A stretch of 64,000 bases of DNA from Aquirufa nivalisilvae (GTDB lineage Bacteria > Bacteroidota > Bacteroidia > Cytophagales > Spirosomataceae). Position numbers and translations under genes: made by a program. The stretch is taken from positions 59,973-123,972 of the forward strand of contig NZ_SEWX01000006.1 of the NCBI RefSeq assembly GCF_004307455.1, given 5' to 3'. Shown piece by piece: positions 41,643 to 51,700 of this stretch (positions are counted from its first letter, which is position 1; every line of letters begins with the position of its first letter). The notes beneath the pieces were generated by a model that searched no databases, was not told the DNA's origin, and saw only the letters and a list, made by a program, of their open reading frames with translations.

Positions 41643-43253
41643 ATGAAAAAATCATTTCTTTTAGGTATCAGCTTTCTATTTATTCTTTCATTTGGCCTAA
41701 TGGCACAAGAGCAAGTGGAACGCTGGAATCGGGTGGAATTATCCTATCAAACTGCATTTAAAGGAAACGGATATCAGGATGTAGAATTTAAAGCCATATT
41801 TGTTCATGCCGATACCACCCTAACTATTTCTGGTTTTTATGATGGCAATCAAACCTTCAAGCTACGATTCATGCCTACTCGATTGGGTATTTGGAAATAT
41901 ACAACTCAGAGTAATGTACCTGGCCTAGCCAAAAAAACTGGTACTGTGGAATGCATTGCCCCTTCTCCTGAAAATCATGGCATGGTACGTACAAATAGTT
42001 CGGTTCATTTTACTTATGCAGATGGTAAAACCTATTATCCATTTGGAACAACGGCTTATGCCTGGAACCATGTGGGTGCTGAATTGCAACAGTTGACATT
42101 GAATTCCCTACAAAAATCAAGATTCAATAAAATCAGGATGTGTGTGTTTCCTAAAAACTATGATTTGGTCAAAGAAGAACCTAGCCTATATCCTTTTGTC
42201 CTACAAGAAACCAAGCGGGATGCCCAAGGAAATGAAGTAAAAGTGTGGGACTACAATCAATTTAATCCAGCCTTTTTCCATCAATTGGAAAAACAAATCA
42301 ATGCTTTACAAAGCTTGGGCATAGAAGCTGATTTGATACTTTTTCATCCATACGACAAAGGAAGATGGGGATTTGATGCCATGTCTAGAGAAGTCAACAT
42401 TCGTTATATTCAGTATTTCTTGGCCCGAATATCTTCTTTTAGAAACGTGTGGTGGTCGATGGCTAATGAGTGGGATTATGTAAAATCAAAAACGATTGCG
42501 GATTGGGATGAATTAACTAAAACAGTGGTCAAAGCTGATCCATATCGCCATTTATGTTCCATTCATGGAGCAACAGCCACGTATTACGATTATTGGAAAC
42601 CTGAATTTAGCCACGTGAGCGTTCAAGATGAATCTCCCGTTCAAAGCCCCAATTCAGCTGCTATGTTGCGCAATGTATACCATAAACCTGTTGTCTTAGA
42701 TGAAGTGGGTTATGAAGGAAATCTTAAATCTCGCTGGGGCCGCTATAGTCCCGAAACCATGACGCATTTGATCTGGAATGGCGTTATAGGAGGAACCTAT
42801 GTAACTCATGGAGAATCCTTTATGTTCAAAGACCACCGAGACACCATATTTTGGGCCAAAGGCGGGCGATTTATGGGGGAAAGCTGGAAAAGAGTGAGAT
42901 TTTTGAGACAACTCTTGGAGGAAGGTCCGGGACCAATGAGTTTGTCGGATGTTTCTCGAGATAATATTACCTCTTCCGGAGGCAAAGGGAATTATTTGGT
43001 CTATTTTGGAAAACAAATCCAAGAATACTGGATGTTTAATTTACCTATTAATAATGGAGCCTTTGGTAAATTGACTGCTGGAACTCGTTTTCGAGTAGAT
43101 ATCATTGATACCTATGGCATGACGATACAAACTTTGCCCGAGATCTTTGAAACAGGTAAAGAAAATGATTATCGCTTTTTCGACAAAGATTATAAGAAAA
43201 TCAGATTACCTGAAAAGCCCTATTTGGCATTAAGAATTAGGGAAATCCGATAA
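41643..43253 (+). CDS. Secreted glycoside hydrolase-like protein (DUF5060/DUF4038 type)
   Basis: 536 aa. Signal peptide ending near GLMAQE, then a DUF5060 beta-sandwich (about residues 22-100: VERWNRVELSYQT, FYDGNQTFKLRFMPTRLG), then a clan-A (beta/alpha)8 barrel of the DUF4038/DUF5605 kind. Catalytic candidates: the acid/base in WWSMANEWDY (Glu about 280) and the nucleophile in VVLDEVGYEGN (Glu about 355). GH140 apiosidases and other plant-glycan enzymes belong to this general class; the actual substrate cannot be told. No SusC/SusD genes are adjacent, so it is not part of a visible polysaccharide-utilisation locus. Confidence 0.8.
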   Translation: MKKSFLLGISFLFILSFGLMAQEQVERWNRVELSYQTAFKGNGYQDVEFKAIFVHADTTLTISGFYDGNQTFKLRFMPTRLGIWKYTTQSNVPGLAKKTGTVECIAPSPENHGMVRTNSSVHFTYADGKTYYPFGTTAYAWNHVGAELQQLTLNSLQKSRFNKIRMCVFPKNYDLVKEEPSLYPFVLQETKRDAQGNEVKVWDYNQFNPAFFHQLEKQINALQSLGIEADLILFHPYDKGRWGFDAMSREVNIRYIQYFLARISSFRNVWWSMANEWDYVKSKTIADWDELTKTVVKADPYRHLCSIHGATATYYDYWKPEFSHVSVQDESPVQSPNSAAMLRNVYHKPVVLDEVGYEGNLKSRWGRYSPETMTHLIWNGVIGGTYVTHGESFMFKDHRDTIFWAKGGRFMGESWKRVRFLRQLLEEGPGPMSLSDVSRDNITSSGGKGNYLVYFGKQIQEYWMFNLPINNGAFGKLTAGTRFRVDIIDTYGMTIQTLPEIFETGKENDYRFFDKDYKKIRLPEKPYLALRIREIR

Positions 43254-43359
43254 TTGATTGAATTTAGCTCCTAATTTTATTAAGAAAGGATTAAGATTCT
43301 ATGGTCAGGACTATATTTTAGTTAAAAAAAGATAAATTAGGTTCTCAATCTAAACCTCT

Positions 43360-44199
43360 ATGTCAAAAAAAGAACAGCTATCCCTTAGCAGAAGAAATTT
43401 CATTCAGCAAGTTTCATTTGCTTCTATATTTCTCCTTTCTGGACAAGTCAAAGCATTAAGTCCATCTGAAGTTGAGGCTTTTCGTAAGAAAGTAAAACTA
43501 CGATTCATTGTTGCTTCCGACATTCACTATGGCCAACCTAACACAGCATTTGAGGAGATGTTAGATAAGTCTATTGCACAAATCAATCAGTTCCATTCCG
43601 AGAATCCACTGGATTTTTGTGTCATGAATGGAGATATCGTACATGATGATAAGACATGGATGCCCAAAGCAAAACTTAAAATTGACGGCTTAAAAATGCC
43701 CTATTATGTTACCCGTGGCAATCATGATTTAGTGAGTCCCGAATATTGGAAAGACATTTGGGGCACTCCATTAAACCACCAAGTGGTTCACAAAAAAGTG
43801 GGTATATTATTAGGTGATACATCGAATGAACAAGGTAAATACCTCTGTCCAGATTTAACTTGGTTGAAAGAACAACTAGAAGCAAATAAAAAACATAAAC
43901 AAGTCTTATTGTTTTTGCATATTCCTCAGGCCAAATGGACAAAGCATGGCATTGATCATCCAGAGTTTTTTGATTTGTTGAAAAACTACCCCAATGTGAA
44001 AGCTGCATTTCACGGACATGAGCATGATCAAGACGGGGTAAAAATGATGAACAATACGCCATTTTTATTTGATTCCCACATTGGAGGTAATTGGGGAACT
44101 CCGTATAAAGGTTACCGTGTAGGAGAAATATTGAATGATGGCACTTTAATCACTTATATGATGAATCCAGAAGTAAAAATGGAGGAATTAAGTTTCTAA
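43360..44199 (+). CDS. Metallophosphoesterase, Tat-type signal
   Basis: 279 aa. N-terminal LSRRNFIQQVSF resembles a twin-arginine signal followed by a hydrophobic segment. The calcineurin-like core has ASDIHYG, MNGDIVHDD, TRGNHDL and, near the C-terminus, FHGHEHDQD, all metal-ligand motifs. The substrate (phosphodiester or nucleotide) is not known. It lies 106 bases after the glycoside hydrolase-like gene on the same strand, so the pair may be co-transcribed. Confidence 0.85.
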   Translation: MSKKEQLSLSRRNFIQQVSFASIFLLSGQVKALSPSEVEAFRKKVKLRFIVASDIHYGQPNTAFEEMLDKSIAQINQFHSENPLDFCVMNGDIVHDDKTWMPKAKLKIDGLKMPYYVTRGNHDLVSPEYWKDIWGTPLNHQVVHKKVGILLGDTSNEQGKYLCPDLTWLKEQLEANKKHKQVLLFLHIPQAKWTKHGIDHPEFFDLLKNYPNVKAAFHGHEHDQDGVKMMNNTPFLFDSHIGGNWGTPYKGYRVGEILNDGTLITYMMNPEVKMEELSF

Positions 44200-44247
44200 A
44201 CGCCAGGATTAAACCGTGTTTTTCCTCCTGAAATTAGCGAAACTCCT

Positions 44248-44280
44248 AACGCTGTCAGGGTTCCAAACCCTGCCAGCGTT
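44248..44280. repeat. Palindromic intergenic repeat, family A
   Basis: AACGCTGTCAGGGTT pairs with AACCCTGCCAGCGTT around a CCA loop, with one T:C mismatch in the same place as in 10739-10777. Lies between the convergent metallophosphoesterase and adhesin genes. Confidence 0.75.
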
Positions 44281-44360
44281 GCGGAAGCAGGTTTAATCAG
44301 CCGTTTAACGAATGAGATTTTGCATTAATTGTCCAAGATATTGATAATCCAATGGAAACA

Positions 44361-44390
44361 AATAAGGGAGCTAAATTAGCTCCCTTATGA
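44361..44390 (-). terminator. Strong intrinsic terminator, probably bidirectional
   Basis: ATAAGGGAGCTAA pairs with TTAGCTCCCTTAT (13-bp perfect stem), with T-rich sequence on both sides. It lies 3 bases beyond the stop of the first adhesin gene and could also stop transcripts from the convergent metallophosphoesterase gene. Confidence 0.85.
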
Positions 44391-44392
44391 TT

Positions 44393-47300
44393 TTAATTGA
44401 GGTTCAATCTATTGACATATAAGAACGATTGAATAGCAGGCTTCGCGCCAGCAAAATCTACTACATAATAATAAACTCCATCAGGAACTATTTGAGACTG
44501 ATTCGATTGGCCACTTACAAAATTGATTTCTCCTCCCCAATCATTTTTATAATTGTCCGATTCGAAAATGATAGCTCCTGCCCTATTAAATACCGTGATG
44601 TGGTGCTTAGGCATACTTAATAAACCTGGAATAATCAGTTTATCGTTTTTGCCATCTCCATTGGGTGAAATCCCTTGAGGAGCAAATGGCTCACATACAT
44701 CTTTATCTTGCATGTTACTTATTCCATCATGATCACAATCTTCTAAGCCTCCATAATTGATATCCAACTCCAAGATATCAATGATTCCATCACCATCGTT
44801 ATCCAAATCGCGGTAGTCAGGTATGCCATTTTTATCCGTGTCAATAGGGTTGTTAGCATCGGTACCAAATTCTGCGATATCTAATATTCCATTATTATCA
44901 GAATCAATATCCTGAAAATCAAAGATACCATCTCTGTCTGAATCCAATGGCTTTGTAGGATCGGAGCCTGCTTCTACTTTATCAGGAATTAAATCATTGT
45001 CGGAATCCGTATCTCGATAATCAGGCAAAGTATCTCGATCAGTATCTACTGGTCGAGTAAAATCTGAACCAGCCTCCAGTCGGTCTGTCATAGAATCATT
45101 ATCGGAATCGGTATCTATATAATCAGCCAAACCATCTTTATCGGTATCTAAAGGCTTATTTAAATCATTTCCTGCTTCTAACTTGTCCAATAAACCATCA
45201 TTATCTGAATCGATATCTCGGTAATTTGCCAAGCCATCTAGATCGGTATCTAATGGCTTTGTACTATCCTTACCTACTTCTATTGAATCTAATAGTCCAT
45301 CATTATCCGAATCGGTATCCACATAATCTGCTTTACCGTCATTATCCGTGTCCACTGGTTTAGTCGGATTGGCACCTGCTTCCAATTTATCCAAAATAGT
45401 ATCATTATCGGAATCTAAATCGATGTAATCCGCTTTCGTATCTCCATCAGAATCAACAGGTTTAATTGGGTTTTGGCCTACTTCAATCATGTCTAAAATC
45501 CCATCATTATCGGAATCGGTATCTCGAAAATCCCATTTCCCATCCGCATCTGAATCCACAGGTTTAGTTACATCAGAACCTACCTCAATTTGATCAGGAA
45601 TGGTATCTGCATCTGAATCGGTATCCACATAATCGCGTTTCCCATCTAAATCTGTATCTACTGGTATAGAAGGATCAGCCCCAGCTTCCAATTTATCTGA
45701 AATAGTATCATTATCTGAATCTAAGTCCAAATGATCCCAAACTCCATCTCCGTCTGAATCCAGTGGTTTAAGTGTATTTACTCCAACCTCAATTTTATCC
45801 AATATCGTATCATTATCAGAATCGGTATCTCGAAAATCCAAGATTCCATCTGCATCTGTGTCGATAGGATTATTAACGTCTTTGCCAGCCTCCCATGTAT
45901 CTGAAATTCCATCCCCATCGCTATCTAAATCTTGAAAATCAGCTATTCCATCCAGGTCAGAATCTAATGGCTTAAGTGGATTAGAACCAGCCTCTATTTT
46001 GTCTGGAATTAAATCATTATCTGAATCTATATCTTCAAAATCTGCTTTACCATCTAGATCTGAATCAACTGGTTTAGAGCATGAAATGGCTTCTACCGTA
46101 TCAGGTATTCCATCATTATCTGAATCCAAATCTCTAAAATTGGGAATTTCATCTACATCGATATCCGCTCCCAATTCAATAGCATCAGGTAAACAATCGT
46201 TATCTGAATCTAAATCAAGAAAATCAGAACTACCATCTTTATCTGTATCTATCACTGCCACATATTGACCGCGATCATCCCAACCATCTGCCTTTTCATC
46301 TTTCAATGCGCTGCAGGTAGCGCATTTATTTTTCCCTTCCCAAGCATCAGGAATTCCATCACCGTCTGAATCAGCGTCTAAATAGTTGCCTACTCCATCT
46401 CCATCATTATCCACATTTCTTTCATCTTGATCACCTAACCAGTCCCCGTCTGAATCCAAATCTCGGTAATTAGGATATGAATCTTTATCTGGGTCTGATG
46501 TTCCCTCTACTTGATCCAAAATTCCATCGTTATCTGAATCCAAATCCATATAGTCCTTTTTCCCGTCTCTATCTGTATCTGGTAATGGCAAAGGTTTTCC
46601 TCCAAAACCCACTTCTAAAATATCGGCTAAGCCATTCCCATTATTATCTGTAAAGGCTCCATTGATATCAATTTTCCCATCATAATTCTGATCAACAGTT
46701 CCTCGCACATTGTCAGTTGCTTCCCAAACATCTAATATTCCATCACCATCAGAATCAGAATCAATATAATTAGGAATACCGTCTCCATCTGTATCTTGCT
46801 CACCTTCAATGGCATCAAGAATGCCATCATTATCTGAATCCAAATCCAAGTAATTAGCTTGCCTATCTCCGTCTGTATCAATATTTCTTTCCACGGAATC
46901 ATTGATTCCGTCGCCATCTGAATCTGTATCTTGTGAATTCATGCGACCATCACCATCAAAATCAGCACAGGTTCCTAATAAGGAAGAAGTCCCATAACAT
47001 TCCATGGAGTTCGGAATTCCATCTCCATCATCATCAGCAAAAGTTGTTTCAATTAATTGGCTGGTTCCAGTTGGACTTGTGCTTGCTCTGAATGTAAATG
47101 AACCTGTTCCTTCTGCCCCACTATACTTCATTCCTAATGCAGTCAAATTAGCCACACCATTGACGAAATCCGAAGCTGAGGTTAATTTATTGCCACCAGA
47201 TAACCCTGAAATACTTCCTGATAAAGTAGTGCTAGCCGTCACATTATTAGTTGCTGCATTGAATGAGGTGACGATATTGTCAAATCCATCAAGCGCCGTT

Positions 47301-48550
47301 ACGGTATTAGTTCCAGAAAAAGCACGTTCACTTTGTTGTGGATTGCTAACAATGACTCGAAATTTATTTAAAAATCCAGGATTCACGGTTACCGATAAAT
47401 TATCCGCTCCTGAAGAAGAAAGCGTTCCATCACTGACTGAAATGGTGGCCGTTTCTGCCTTGTACAATGTCATGCCGGGTAAACTAATCCCATTAGAAAA
47501 TGTCACACTGGTGGCAGTACCAAAGTTTACTCCAGATACTCGTGGAATATTTCCGCTGATAGCCGTACTGGCTCCTGAAAAAATCAAGGATTTATTCCCA
47601 GTATATTCGTAGGACTGGTTACCATAACTATCTAATGCGTTGATGGTGACAGCTAAATTAATACCAGCTGTACGCGTAGTTGTTCCTGAAATAGTTAGTC
47701 TAACGGCATCACCTCCACGAATAATGGCTGGAATAGCACCAATGACAGATAAATCTGCATTTCTAATTAAAATATTACCAGAAGCACTAGTAGTTCCAGA
47801 ATACTTTATTCCAATAGCTTGTAAGTTAGCCACCCCATTGACAAAATCAGTCAATCGATTTAGGGTATTTCCACCATAACCCAATGTAAATGTTCCTGCT
47901 GCATAATTATTGTTTCCAATAATGGTCAAAGGAGTTGCAGCAGCATTAAAATTAGTAATAACATTGGCATAGCTATCTTGTGCCGTAACCGTATAGGTTC
48001 CTGTGAAATTCCTACCTACAATTTGTTCCGGATTGGACAATACCTGTTCAAATCGACCTAATGCTCCAAAACCAACAAGCACATTTAATCCATCAGCTCC
48101 TGATGAGGATAAGGTTCCGTCTGAAACCTGAATGGTGGCTGTTTCTGCAAGAAATAAATTTAACGAGGCTGTTGCGACCCCATTGGTAAAAGTAAGACTG
48201 GTTGGAGTCCCAAAAGCTATGGAATTAACCTTAGGTGTGTCACCTAAAGTGGAGTTATTCGCCCCAGAAAAAACCACATTATGATTTCCAACATATGTAT
48301 TGTCCGTCAGGCCTCCGCCGTCAACTGCTGTGATGGTGATAGTTTGTGAAATCCCTGCTGTTTGTGTTCCTGTACCTGTTATTCTAAATTTGACTGCAGC
48401 TGCCATACCCTCAGATGCATGAGTCTGCTGTGGCAATAAAAATAGGGAGAGAAAGAAGCAAATGGAATGGAAAAAATAGTTAAAATGCTTGATGCATAAT
48501 GTACCAGCGGAGGATTTCTCCTGCTGAAATACAACAGTTTTAGAACACAT
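44393..48550 (-). CDS. Giant surface protein 1: Ig-like repeats, TSP3-like region, T9SS type B sorting domain
   Basis: 1385 aa. A signal peptide with an unusually long N-region (hydrophobic core about residues 28-42; ATG at 48550 is the only start). About residues 50-510 are Ig-like units of the filamin/invasin type (GTGTQTAGISQTITITAVD, NHNVVFSGANN), about two full pairs. About 515-1290 is a long run of Asp-rich thrombospondin type 3-like calcium-binding repeats (DSDNDGIPD). The last 90 residues are the CHU_C/type B sorting domain: GISPNGDGKNDKLIIPG, FNRAGAIIFES, DGVYYYVVDF. Exported by the T9SS to the cell surface. First of three paralogs. Confidence 0.9.
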   Translation of the reverse strand: MCSKTVVFQQEKSSAGTLCIKHFNYFFHSICFFLSLFLLPQQTHASEGMAAAVKFRITGTGTQTAGISQTITITAVDGGGLTDNTYVGNHNVVFSGANNSTLGDTPKVNSIAFGTPTSLTFTNGVATASLNLFLAETATIQVSDGTLSSSGADGLNVLVGFGALGRFEQVLSNPEQIVGRNFTGTYTVTAQDSYANVITNFNAAATPLTIIGNNNYAAGTFTLGYGGNTLNRLTDFVNGVANLQAIGIKYSGTTSASGNILIRNADLSVIGAIPAIIRGGDAVRLTISGTTTRTAGINLAVTINALDSYGNQSYEYTGNKSLIFSGASTAISGNIPRVSGVNFGTATSVTFSNGISLPGMTLYKAETATISVSDGTLSSSGADNLSVTVNPGFLNKFRVIVSNPQQSERAFSGTNTVTALDGFDNIVTSFNAATNNVTASTTLSGSISGLSGGNKLTSASDFVNGVANLTALGMKYSGAEGTGSFTFRASTSPTGTSQLIETTFADDDGDGIPNSMECYGTSSLLGTCADFDGDGRMNSQDTDSDGDGINDSVERNIDTDGDRQANYLDLDSDNDGILDAIEGEQDTDGDGIPNYIDSDSDGDGILDVWEATDNVRGTVDQNYDGKIDINGAFTDNNGNGLADILEVGFGGKPLPLPDTDRDGKKDYMDLDSDNDGILDQVEGTSDPDKDSYPNYRDLDSDGDWLGDQDERNVDNDGDGVGNYLDADSDGDGIPDAWEGKNKCATCSALKDEKADGWDDRGQYVAVIDTDKDGSSDFLDLDSDNDCLPDAIELGADIDVDEIPNFRDLDSDNDGIPDTVEAISCSKPVDSDLDGKADFEDIDSDNDLIPDKIEAGSNPLKPLDSDLDGIADFQDLDSDGDGISDTWEAGKDVNNPIDTDADGILDFRDTDSDNDTILDKIEVGVNTLKPLDSDGDGVWDHLDLDSDNDTISDKLEAGADPSIPVDTDLDGKRDYVDTDSDADTIPDQIEVGSDVTKPVDSDADGKWDFRDTDSDNDGILDMIEVGQNPIKPVDSDGDTKADYIDLDSDNDTILDKLEAGANPTKPVDTDNDGKADYVDTDSDNDGLLDSIEVGKDSTKPLDTDLDGLANYRDIDSDNDGLLDKLEAGNDLNKPLDTDKDGLADYIDTDSDNDSMTDRLEAGSDFTRPVDTDRDTLPDYRDTDSDNDLIPDKVEAGSDPTKPLDSDRDGIFDFQDIDSDNNGILDIAEFGTDANNPIDTDKNGIPDYRDLDNDGDGIIDILELDINYGGLEDCDHDGISNMQDKDVCEPFAPQGISPNGDGKNDKLIIPGLLSMPKHHITVFNRAGAIIFESDNYKNDWGGEINFVSGQSNQSQIVPDGVYYYVVDFAGAKPAIQSFLYVNRLNLN
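44780..47035 (-). repeat. TSP3-like Ca-binding repeat region of surface protein 1
   Basis: About 20 tandem units of 35-39 codons, each with D-x-D-x-D-G-x-x-D. Units pair as DTDGDGKADY...DSDNDGIPD blocks. The DNA repeats are imperfect owing to synonymous drift. A conserved Cys-containing insert (KCATC) interrupts them at about 46250-46350. Confidence 0.85.
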
Positions 48551-48727
48551 AATACAAGGAATCAGTTTATAAATTTAAATGAACAGACTAGAAATACTAG
48601 AACCATTCGAACACAGGGAACTATTTATTTAATTCAACTAACTAGTTACAAAAAAAACAATGGAAATATTTTTATTTAAAAGTAAAATTTGTTCTCATTT
48701 AAAAACTAAAAATCTATCTAGCTAACA

Positions 48728-48759
48728 AAAAAACGAGCAATAAACATTACTCGTTTTTC
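48728..48759 (-). terminator. Intrinsic terminator after surface protein 2 gene
   Basis: On the minus strand AACGAGTAAT pairs with ATTGCTCGTT around GTTT, followed by TTTTT. Lies 33 bases past the stop of the second adhesin gene. Confidence 0.85.
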
Positions 48760-48791
48760 TACAACCTATATTTAATTAAACCACTTGTTTC

Positions 48792-51700
48792 CTAATTATT
48801 CTTCATTCGATTGACATACAAGTAAGATTGAATCATTGGCCGAACAGTTCCAAAATCAATGATATAATAATAAATACCATCCACAATTTTACCATCATTA
48901 GTTAGTAGAGTATCTGCATTATTGGACATGCCATCCCAATTATTTTTGTAGTTATCTGTTTCAAAAACTAGACTACCCCAACGGTTATAAATACTTAATC
49001 GATGATTCGGCAAACTCAAAATTCCTGGAATGATGAAGGTGTCGTTGACTCCATCTCCATTGGGAGAAAAACCATTTGTCAAATATGTTTCGCAAACATC
49101 AGGGTCCAATTGATTGGGGATTCCGTCATGGTCACAATCAGGTAAAGCTCCCAAATTGAGATCATTTTCCCATTTATCCAATAAACCGTCTCCATCATCA
49201 TCTGCATCTAAATAATTATAGATTCCATCAGTATCCGTATCGAGTGGATTTGTTGGATCGGGACCTACTTCTTCTGTGTCCGTGATGCCATTATTGTCAG
49301 AATCGGTGTCTTGGTAATCAGGCTTACCATCACCATCGGTATCTATTGGGCTTAATGGATTCTTGCCAAACTCCAAGGCATCAGGAATTTTGTCTCCGTC
49401 TGAATCCAAATCTCGGTAATCGGGTAATCCATCGTGGTCTGTATCCAATGGGTTGTTACTATCCTTCCCTACCTCAACTCGATCAGGAATTTTATCATTG
49501 TCAGAATCTAGATCCAAATAATCGGCAAATCCATCATGATCCGTATCTGTGGGTCCATTGCTAAAGGGCTGTGCCTCTATTTTATCCGAAATTGTATCAT
49601 TATCAGAGTCCAAGTCGATATAATTTGGAATCCCATCAGCATCAAAATCTGCTGGAATACTAGGATTCAGTCCCGCCTCTATCTTATCTAAAATACCGTC
49701 TGCATCAGAATCTACATCTTGGAAATTGGGAATACCATCTAGGTCTGTATCCAAAGGATGTGTAGGGCTAAGGCCTGCTTCAATAAAATCAGCTATACCA
49801 TCTCCATCGGAGTCTAGATCAACATAATCTGCCTTTCCATCGGAATCGGTATCCACCGGAATTTTACCTGTGAAATTTCCCTCTATTAAGTCGGGAATGC
49901 CATCATTATCAGAATCCAAATCTTGGTAATCTGGCATTCCATCAGCATCGGTATCTACAGGATGAGCAGGGTTCTGACCCACTTCTATTTGATCTGGTAT
50001 ATGATCAGAATCTGCATCTATTTCTCTAAAATCAGGCACACCATCGTGGTCGGTATCGGTAGGAATAAGGGCATTTATTCCAGCTTCTATTTGATCTAGA
50101 ATTGAATCATTGTCAGAATCTAAGTCCAGAAAGTCCGCTTGACCATCACTATCCGTATCCAAAGGTTTTAAGGGATTTGCTCCGGCTTCTAGTCTATCAG
50201 GTATTTTATCGCCATCTGAATCTGAATCCTGAAAATCGGGGATTCCATCGTGATCTGTATCTTGAGGTTGTGTCTTGTTTCCTTTTTCTAATACATCGGG
50301 GATTCCGTCACCATCAGAATCCAAATCCAAATAATCAGGTAAGCCATCCATGTCGCTATCGAGTGGATGTAAAGGAGCATTGCCCAATTCCCAAATATCT
50401 AAGATTCCATCACCGTCCGCATCTGAATCAAGGTAATTAGGAATACCATCTTGATCTGTATCCAATGGTTTGCTTGGATTGGGGCCTACTTCCAAGCTAT
50501 CAGGTAATCCATCATTATCCGAATCAACATCTTCAAAATCAGCTAATCCATCTGAATCGGTATCGCGAGGATGCTCAAAATTTCCAGCCTCAAGGGTATC
50601 TGGGATTCCATCATTATCCGAATCTAAATCTCTAAAATTCGGAATGGAATCTCCGTCAATATCAGCTCCTAATTCTACTCGATCGGGAATGCCATCATTA
50701 TCAGAATCTTGATCTAGGTAATCGGGTTGCCCATCTAAATCCGTATCTATGACAGGCGTATTTTGACCACGGTCATCCCATCCGTCTCCGTGATTGTCGA
50801 TACTGGTGGTACATGTGGCGCACTTATTTTTCCCTTCCCAGGCATCAGGTATACCATCATTATCTGAATCATCATCTAAGAAATTGGGCTTCCCATCTAA
50901 GTCATTATCGCCATCTCGTTCATCGCTATCTCCTAACCAATCTCCATCGGAATCCAAATCTAAGAAATTGGGAATACCGTCGTGATCCATATCTCCCCCG
51001 CTTTCAACAGAATCCAACAAGGAATCATTATCTGAATCTGTATCGACGAAATCTAAGATCCCATCTTTATCCGTATCCTTGGGTAATTCACTATTATTAC
51101 CAATTTCATAGGTATCTAATAAACCATCATGATCCATATCTCCAGAATACATGGTGATGACATTACTAGTTCCTGTGATGTTATTGAGAGTTCTTGTAAA
51201 AGTGAATGTTCCTACTCCTTCTCTACCCGTAAACTTTAATCCCAAACGGGTTAAATTGGCAACACCATTGACAAAATCACCAGCTCGATTCAATATATTA
51301 ATTCCTGATAAACCCGAAATAGTTCCCTTTAAACTAGTGGAAACGCGTACATTATTTACCGTAGTCCCTGCATTATAATTGGTAATGACATTGTCGTAAG
51401 CATCCAAAGCTGTGACGGTGTTATCACCTATAAAAGCCTCTCCTGAGGTTTGAGGACTGTATAAATTGACACTAAATTTTACTAATGTAGCATTATGATT
51501 ATTTTTGACAAATAATTGATCTACAATGCTTGAGGAGGAAATTGTCCCATCAGAAACAGAAATATAAAACTCTTCTACTTTGTAAAAAACAGAAGGTATA
51601 GCAACCGACAAGGTCTGTCCCTTGTCAAAAAAAATAGTATTTACATCTCCTATATTTTTTCCATTAATTTGAGGGATTTGACCTGTATTTGCTGGACTGG

